Source: a virus. Taken from it: a DNA stretch of 25,206 bases. The DNA is taken from the IMG/VR virus record IMGVR_UViG_3300046535_000287, positions 1 to 25,206 of that record; one strand, 5' to 3'. The notes beneath the pieces were generated by a model. The model did not search any database. It was not told the origin of the DNA and saw only the letters and a program-made list of their open reading frames with translations. Shown here one piece after another: positions 20,564 to 25,206 of the stretch; within the stretch, counting starts at the first letter, position 1; each line of letters starts with the position of its first letter. A program made the translations under genes and the position numbers.

Positions 20564-21674
20564 TCCCTTCTCTGAGCCCGGCTCAGATGCCACCTTCGAT
20601 CTGAGCCTCTGGAGCGGCACGGGCGGGACTGTCTCAAGCACCACGGCGCAGTTCCATACCGGCACCCATTCCATCGAAGTGCTGTCGACGTCTACTGGCA
20701 ACTTCAATCGGCATGGCTGTCTCGCCGATGCCGGGCGCCGCGTCTCGTTCTGGCTTCGGTTCGATACGGTGCCCGCGTCGACCGATGCGATCTTCTGCTC
20801 GCTCGCCAGCAGCGGCGGTGCGGCCGATATCATCCTGCTCTACATCACGAGTGCTGGCAAGGTGAAGAACGGTCCGGTTGGCGCAACAGCCGTGACAGGC
20901 ACGGCGGTGCTCGCCGTGAACACGTGGTATCAGATTTGTGCGTGCTACAGCATCACGAACACCACGACGTATTCGTGCAAGATCTATGTCAACGGCGTAC
21001 TGGACTCGACTACGAACGCGGGGACACTCACCGGCACGGGCACGGCCGATCTGTATCTGGCCTGCGATGCTAACTTCGGCACAACGAAAAAGTGTTGGTT
21101 TGACGACATCTATATCGATGACACGTCAGATGGTTCGTATCCCGGCGCGGTGCTCGTTACCTACAAGCGCCCGAACGCGAACGGCACCACGAACGGCTTT
21201 ACGACGCAGATCGGGTCAGGCGGCAGCGGCTACGGCACTGGACATTCACCGCAGGTCAATGAACAGCCACTCAGCCAGACGAACGGCTGGTCGATGGTCG
21301 GGGCAGGGTCGGCGGTCACGGAAGAATACAACGTCGAAGGATCGACGGTCGGTGAAGTGAACCTGACGGGCGCGACGATCAAGAGCGTGATGGGGTGGGT
21401 CTTCGCGAAAGCCCTCGCGAACGAAACCGCGTCGATCGTGGTCGATGGCACGTCCTCGGCGGTGGTTCCGCTCACAAGCACACCGCTCGCGTTTGTGAAG
21501 GAATCACCGAACCCCACGGCACTGCCGGCTGGCACCGGAAAGGATATCGGGCTCGTGACAACAACGGCGCTCACGACGGTCAGCCTTTACGAGTGCGGGA
21601 TCGTGGTGGCCTACACGGCGGCGGCAAGCACAGTGATCAATCGACGGTTGGCACTGCTCGGAGTCGGCCCGTAA
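20556..21674 (+). CDS. LamG/concanavalin-like lectin-domain virion protein
   Basis: The first ~200 of 372 residues read as a laminin-G or concanavalin-like sandwich: a FHTGTHSIEVLS strand, RRVSFWLRFDTVPAS, a NTWYQICACYSI strand and the CKIYVNGVLDST strand, closed by CWFDDIYIDD. Such domains bind glycans and would suit recognition of capsular or surface sugars. The C-terminal part is another beta region (EYNVEGSTVGEVNLTGATIK and VSLYECGIVVAYTA). It overlaps the stops on both sides. Cell-surface binding is the likely job but is inferred. Confidence 0.7.
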   Translation: MASPFSEPGSDATFDLSLWSGTGGTVSSTTAQFHTGTHSIEVLSTSTGNFNRHGCLADAGRRVSFWLRFDTVPASTDAIFCSLASSGGAADIILLYITSAGKVKNGPVGATAVTGTAVLAVNTWYQICACYSITNTTTYSCKIYVNGVLDSTTNAGTLTGTGTADLYLACDANFGTTKKCWFDDIYIDDTSDGSYPGAVLVTYKRPNANGTTNGFTTQIGSGGSGYGTGHSPQVNEQPLSQTNGWSMVGAGSAVTEEYNVEGSTVGEVNLTGATIKSVMGWVFAKALANETASIVVDGTSSAVVPLTSTPLAFVKESPNPTALPAGTGKDIGLVTTTALTTVSLYECGIVVAYTAAASTVINRRLALLGVGP

Positions 21675-22843
21675 TGCCCCGCAAGCCGATCCCCTCGTTC
21701 GTCGGCCCGTCGAACGTCTCCGCGTCGATGACCGCGGACCCGGAAGAGAGCATCAATTTCTTCATGGAGACGGTTGCGCCTGGGGCTGCGAAGGTCTCGA
21801 ATCCTTACCTCCGAGGCACGGCTGGGCTCCGTCCGTGGGTGCATCTCCCGACGTCTCCCGTCACGGCGCTGTTCTTCTCGCCGGCCACGCTCGACCGGGC
21901 GTTCGCGATTGCCGGTGGCGTCTTCTACGAAGTGTTCCCGACCACGCCAGCCACGTTCGCGGCCTACTCGCCGAATCTCGCGACGAACGTTTACATGCCG
22001 TCGATCTGCTCGAATGGCACGGCCGGATTCCAACTGTTTATCACGTCCGGCGACAAGGGCTACATCTTCGACCTCGGCGCGAACACGCTCAGCCAGATCA
22101 CCGACTCCGGATTCCCGGCGCGTGTCAGGATGGGCGAGTTCATGGACGGGTATTTCTTCGCGCTCGTCACGGAGACGCGGAAGTTCCAAATCTCCGCGCT
22201 CGAGGACGGCACGAGTTGGGATGCGCTCGACGTGGCCGAGCGGTCGGAAGCGAGCGACGACATCAACGCCTTGATTCGGAACCATCGCGTGATTGCACTG
22301 CTCGGGCGGAAGACCTCCGAGTTCTGGTATGACAGCGGCGATCCCAATTTCCCCTTCGCGCCGACCCAGGGCGAATTCATGGAATCCGGCTGCGTGGCGC
22401 CGTTCTCCGCGCGACGGCTCGAAAATACGCTGTTCTGGCTCGGGCAGAACGACGACGGGCAGGGGCTCGTCTGGGCGCTCGATGGCGTGGCGCCGAAGAT
22501 TGTCAGCACGCCCGCCATCTCCCGACTGATTCAGGGCTCTGGGAACGTGCTGACCGGCATTTCGTCGCATGATCTGCGGCTGTCGGTGGCGTTCGCGTAT
22601 CAGGAAGACTCGCACCGCTACTACTGCCTCCAGGTGCCAAACTGTCAGTGGATGTTGGTCTATGACCTCCTGACCGACCGTTGGCACAAGCGGGCGCAGT
22701 GGAACTCAACCGCGCTGACGTGGCTTCAGGGCCGTCCGCAGTGTCACATGTTCTTCGCGGGGCGGCATCTGGTTGGCGATCGGCTCACCGGCACGATTTA
22801 CGAGATGTCGCTCGACTACTTCGATGAAGAATTGAACGCCTGA
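21674..22843 (+). CDS. P22 gp10-like packaged DNA stabilisation protein (main part)
   Basis: This 389-residue protein has the typical opening (PIPSFVGPSN, then ESINFFMETV), a series of beta-propeller-like blades (AFAIAGGVFYEVF, QLFITSGDKGYIFDLG, GYFFALVTETRKFQIS) and conserved pieces such as DPNFPFAPTQGEFMESGC. It ends at GTIYEMSLDYFDEE. P22 gp10 closes the tail channel and keeps packaged DNA inside. The family usually continues past this point with a further beta region; here that part is encoded at the end of the next gene. ATG 21674 shares a base with the previous stop. Confidence 0.87.
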   Translation: MPRKPIPSFVGPSNVSASMTADPEESINFFMETVAPGAAKVSNPYLRGTAGLRPWVHLPTSPVTALFFSPATLDRAFAIAGGVFYEVFPTTPATFAAYSPNLATNVYMPSICSNGTAGFQLFITSGDKGYIFDLGANTLSQITDSGFPARVRMGEFMDGYFFALVTETRKFQISALEDGTSWDALDVAERSEASDDINALIRNHRVIALLGRKTSEFWYDSGDPNFPFAPTQGEFMESGCVAPFSARRLENTLFWLGQNDDGQGLVWALDGVAPKIVSTPAISRLIQGSGNVLTGISSHDLRLSVAFAYQEDSHRYYCLQVPNCQWMLVYDLLTDRWHKRAQWNSTALTWLQGRPQCHMFFAGRHLVGDRLTGTIYEMSLDYFDEELNA

Positions 22844-24123
22844 TGTCTGTTATCTTCTCGTATGACTTCGACGCGGGCCAGACGACGTTCAACTCGGACT
22901 GGACGAACAGCGGCGTGACGCTCTCCACTGGTGGCGTCGTGCCGAGCGGGTATTGCGTGGCGTGTTCGGCAGGCACGGCGTATCATGGGTTCACGCCCAC
23001 CGCGACGATCAGCCTTCGCGCGCAAGAAGCGATCATCTTGCCTCCGGCCACGTCGGCCAGCCTTGAACAGTTGTTTATAGGTGTCGCTCACAGCGGAACG
23101 CCGAACTTCTATGCATACTATCTAGGCTCTGACAATCTCGGGCGCTTCTATATTCGATGGAATAACGTCTTGAGCCCGGTCTATTCCTCGGCTGGTGTGG
23201 CGCCGATTGATGGGACGTGGTATGCCGTGCAGTGGAGGCTCAGCCAACTGACATCGACTACGGTATCCGTGGCTGTTGATGTCAACAACACGACGGTGTG
23301 GACAACGACATGGGACCAGGATAGCTTAGGATTTCTCGGGGCAGACACATCCAACACATTTTCAACACTGTTTATCCACCCTAATCAACTCACGATAGCC
23401 AACCAGTTATCTGCTACGGACAAGATCGAAGTCGACAACAGTAACGCGAAAATCACATGGTCGCTCGCGTCGAGCAACACGATGACGCAGTTGTTGACGC
23501 CCTCGCCGACACTCGCCGTCACTGGCATGGCCGTCACTGGCGGCGGGTCCACGCTGACACTCACCGGCACGTTCCGGCCGCCCGTGTTGGCGTATGTGCA
23601 ACTCGATGGCGTCTATACGGCGTTCACGGTGGTGTCGGCCTCGACGACCACGATCGTGCTCACGTTCTCTCCCGCGATTGCGACCACGAACGTGTGTGCG
23701 AAGGTCTATTCTCAGCTCTGTTGGGAAACCACGGCCGTCCCTCCACCCACGACGTTCTGCACGACCGCTCCGCCTGTCACCGTCACGTATCCGACGGTGC
23801 GTGAGCGCGTGTTCGTCCTGCCGTTCGAGACCAACCTGATGCTGTTCCTGAACCGGATCGAGTTTCTGGTGCAGGCTGGAGAGGGGCTCGTGACCGGGCA
23901 GGGCAGTGACCCGACGATGGAAGTCCGTTTCTCGCGCGATGGCGGGAAGACCTACGGGAACGCATTTCTTGTGAAACCTGGGAAGATCGGCGAATATGAC
24001 ACACGCAGTTACATCAACCGGCTCGGGAGGGCTCGGAATTGGGTGTGCAAGGTGCGGGTGAGTGACCCCGTGTTTTGGGCGCTGCTCGACTGCTACGCGG
24101 ATATGGAGGAAGGCACATCATGA
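22843..24123 (+). CDS. Lectin-like module fused to the gp10-like C-terminal domain
   Basis: The first ~310 of 426 residues are beta-rich: a DFDAGQTTFNSDWTNSG opening, a YAYYLGSDNLGRFYIRW strand pair and a later Ig-like part (STLTLTGTFRPPVLAYVQLD). This resembles a carbohydrate-binding sandwich. Residues 315-426 match the end of gp10-type proteins: a FLNRIEFLVQAGEGLVTGQG piece, EVRFSRDGGKTYGN, KIGEYDTRSYINRLGRARN and SDPVFWALLDCYAD. So this gene appears to complete the previous protein, with a lectin-like insert between. DNA from about 23030 to 23470 is less GC-rich than its surroundings, which suggests a recent insert. It starts at TGATG. Confidence 0.72.
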   Translation: MSVIFSYDFDAGQTTFNSDWTNSGVTLSTGGVVPSGYCVACSAGTAYHGFTPTATISLRAQEAIILPPATSASLEQLFIGVAHSGTPNFYAYYLGSDNLGRFYIRWNNVLSPVYSSAGVAPIDGTWYAVQWRLSQLTSTTVSVAVDVNNTTVWTTTWDQDSLGFLGADTSNTFSTLFIHPNQLTIANQLSATDKIEVDNSNAKITWSLASSNTMTQLLTPSPTLAVTGMAVTGGGSTLTLTGTFRPPVLAYVQLDGVYTAFTVVSASTTTIVLTFSPAIATTNVCAKVYSQLCWETTAVPPPTTFCTTAPPVTVTYPTVRERVFVLPFETNLMLFLNRIEFLVQAGEGLVTGQGSDPTMEVRFSRDGGKTYGNAFLVKPGKIGEYDTRSYINRLGRARNWVCKVRVSDPVFWALLDCYADMEEGTS

Positions 24124-24296
24124 GAGAAAAACTGAGATGGTTTGGCAAGAACGTGGAAGACATGACGCGCGAGGAATTGCTCGAAGTGGTCTATGCCTCG
24201 GCAGAGATGATGCAGCGAGAGAGAAAAAGCCACAACGAAGACATCGCTCTGCGCGATTACTTCGATCAAGTGAAGGCTCAGCACGCGAGCGCCTAA
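24120..24296 (+). CDS. 58-aa charged helical protein
   Basis: ATG 24120 overlaps the previous stop (ATGA) and the stop abuts the next ATG. The product is a charged helical protein (REKLRWFGKNVEDMTREELL, then AEMMQRERKSHNEDIALRDY). I recognise no specific family. Tiny helical proteins between tail genes often act as chaperones or connectors, but this is only context. The earlier in-frame ATG at 24075 lies in the preceding gene. Confidence 0.55.
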   Translation: MREKLRWFGKNVEDMTREELLEVVYASAEMMQRERKSHNEDIALRDYFDQVKAQHASA

Positions 24297-24572
24297 ATGA
24301 GCACCGTGGCGGTTCTCTCGGTTTCGCTCCAGCAGTTCCTTGACAGTGACGGCACGCCGTTGGCTGGTGGCCTGCTCTACAGCTACGAGGCAGGAACCGC
24401 GTTTTCTATTCCGCTGGCGCTGTATCAAGATGCCGCGCTGACCATGCCGTTCTCCAACCCGATTCCGCTGACGTCTTCCGGCCGCACGCCAGGACCGGTG
24501 TTCCCGAAAACGGCGCCCGCCTACGAGATCGTGCTGACTGACGCGAACGGCGTCACCGTGTGGACGTCGTAG
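24297..24572 (+). CDS. Small fibre/spike N-terminal-type beta-domain protein
   Basis: This 91-residue protein reads as the small beta-domain that often begins phage tail fibres and spikes: SLQQFLDSDGTPLAGGLLYS, a YEAGTAFSIPLALYQDAALT segment, then NPIPLTSSGRTPGPVFP and EIVLTDANGVTVWTS. In other phages this 'QF-x-D-x-x-G-x-PL-x-GG-x-L-Y' block anchors a long fibre; here it stands alone, right before a repeat protein. It may have been separated from its fibre or act as a linker subunit. Confidence 0.72.
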   Translation: MSTVAVLSVSLQQFLDSDGTPLAGGLLYSYEAGTAFSIPLALYQDAALTMPFSNPIPLTSSGRTPGPVFPKTAPAYEIVLTDANGVTVWTS

Positions 24573-24573
24573 G

Positions 24574-25206
24574 ATGGCCGGGATCATCGCCCCGGCGGCG
24601 TCTACGACGACGTCCACGCTCTACACGCTGACCGTCGTCAACGGCACAGGCGACGGCGAGTATCTCTCCGGCTCAACGGTGACGATCGTCGCTGACGGGC
24701 CAGCGTCGGGCATGCAGTTCAACGGGTGGACAGGGGCAACCGTGGCAAATGCGGCATCGGGGTCTACCACGATCACGATTACTGGCTCTGTCACGGTCAC
24801 GGCGACCTATGTCGCCTCGAGCGTGCCGCTCTACACGCTCACCGTCGTGCATGGCACCGGGAGCGGCAACTTCGCCTTCGGCACCGTGAATACCATCGTG
24901 GCGAATGCACCGGCAACCGGGCTGGTATTCAGTGCATGGACGGGTGGGACGGTGGCCAGCCCATCATCATCAACCACAACAGTCACGATGGGGACGTCGC
25001 CGGTCACCGTGACGGCGACCTACGTTGATGGCCCGTCTTACACGCTGACCGTCACGTCGGGCTCTGGAGACGGCACCTACCTTGTCGGGACGGTGGTCAC
25101 GATTGTGGCGGATGCGCCCGCGATGGGCGATGTCTTCGATGCGTGGACCGGAGCGACGGTGGCCAGTTCGACCTCGGCGAGCACGACGATCACGATGCCG
25201 GCGAGC
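24574..25206 (+). CDS. Divergent InlB B-type repeat protein (3' end outside window)
   Basis: The frame is open from ATG 24574 to the last base of the window (211 codons), so only the start is seen. After ~15 residues there are three tandem repeats of about 70 residues, each with the pattern YTLTV ... GTG-x-G-x-Y/F, then TIVA, a WTG and a closing VTATY. This matches the divergent InlB B-repeat (Flg_new_2-like) domain used in surface and adhesive proteins. In this place it may form an extended stalk of a fibre or adhesin. No signal peptide is visible. The two outer features that would decide its role are beyond the window. Confidence 0.75.
   Translation, partial: MAGIIAPAASTTTSTLYTLTVVNGTGDGEYLSGSTVTIVADGPASGMQFNGWTGATVANAASGSTTITITGSVTVTATYVASSVPLYTLTVVHGTGSGNFAFGTVNTIVANAPATGLVFSAWTGGTVASPSSSTTTVTMGTSPVTVTATYVDGPSYTLTVTSGSGDGTYLVGTVVTIVADAPAMGDVFDAWTGATVASSTSASTTITMPAS
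24619..25206 (+). repeat. Three tandem InlB-type repeat units
   Basis: Units begin near 24619, 24832 and 25042, with a shared start such as CTCTACACGCTGACCGTCGT in the first, a one-base variant in the second and a shorter match in the third. The third unit is cut by the window edge. Protein-level similarity is clear; DNA similarity is moderate. Confidence 0.75.

Noticed and set aside
21611-22687. 358-codon minus-strand frame opposite the gp10-like gene
   Set aside because: Composition is Arg/Glu/His-rich without motifs; the plus-strand protein is clearly conserved.
20556-24123. Diversity-generating retroelement acting on the lectin-like genes
   Set aside because: No reverse transcriptase and no template-like repeat was seen in the window; lectin-like domains alone are not enough.
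1-25206. tRNA, rRNA or attachment site
   Set aside because: No tRNA-like T-arm in a non-coding stretch, no rRNA-like sequence and no integrase or obvious core site was found by eye; a tRNA search program would settle the first point.

Overview
This window looks like the replication-to-structure part of a podovirus-type tailed phage genome of the P22-like morphogenesis type. The main evidence is a P22-like series of portal, scaffolding protein, coat protein with an inserted beta domain, gp4-like adaptor and gp10-like DNA-stabilisation protein. The sequence is GC-rich, genes are tightly packed, and many starts overlap the previous stop (ATGA, TGATG, TAATG). No rRNA, tRNA, CRISPR array, integrase or lysogeny repressor is visible. 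The host cannot be named from the sequence; a GC-rich Gram-negative environmental bacterium would fit.

Layout. 1-712: the end of a C5 DNA methyltransferase and a VRR-NUC nuclease. 693-1153: two small genes on the opposite strand, driven by a near-consensus promoter with an inverted repeat over its -10. 1358-2566: a VapE-type P-loop ATPase, the likely replicative helicase. 2567-2781: a non-coding stretch rich in an 8-bp repeat on both strands, my best candidate for a replication origin. 2782-4389: small membrane proteins, a possible small terminase and short unknown genes. 4386-5093: a secreted protein with six cysteines. 5317-6795: large terminase. 6799-8486: small unknown genes. 8486-13897: portal, a small helical protein, a DUF6496-like protein, an Acb2-like anti-CBASS protein, scaffold and coat protein. 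13902-15166: two beta-rich virion proteins, followed by a strong hairpin terminator. 15219-24572: head-tail adaptor, beta-rich fibre/spike and decoration-like proteins, a LamG-like lectin and a gp10-like stabilisation protein whose C-terminal part sits on a separate gene. 24574 to the end: a protein made of divergent InlB B-type repeats, cut by the window edge.

How the genes work together. The methyltransferase probably protects phage DNA from host restriction, VapE acts at the origin, and the nuclease processes recombination or replication intermediates. The terminase packages DNA through the portal into a shell built by scaffold and coat. The gp4- and gp10-like proteins close the vertex, and the many beta-rich proteins form or decorate the tail and bind the host surface. 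The Acb2-like protein would sequester cyclic nucleotide signals of CBASS-type defence. No endolysin, tail needle or ejection protein is visible, so these probably lie outside the window.

The points most worth a second look are the repeat-rich origin candidate, the reverse-strand promoter/operator, the Acb2-like gene inside the capsid module, the split gp10-like protein with an inserted lectin-like module, and two codon-usage islands (in terL and portal) that leave a second frame open.
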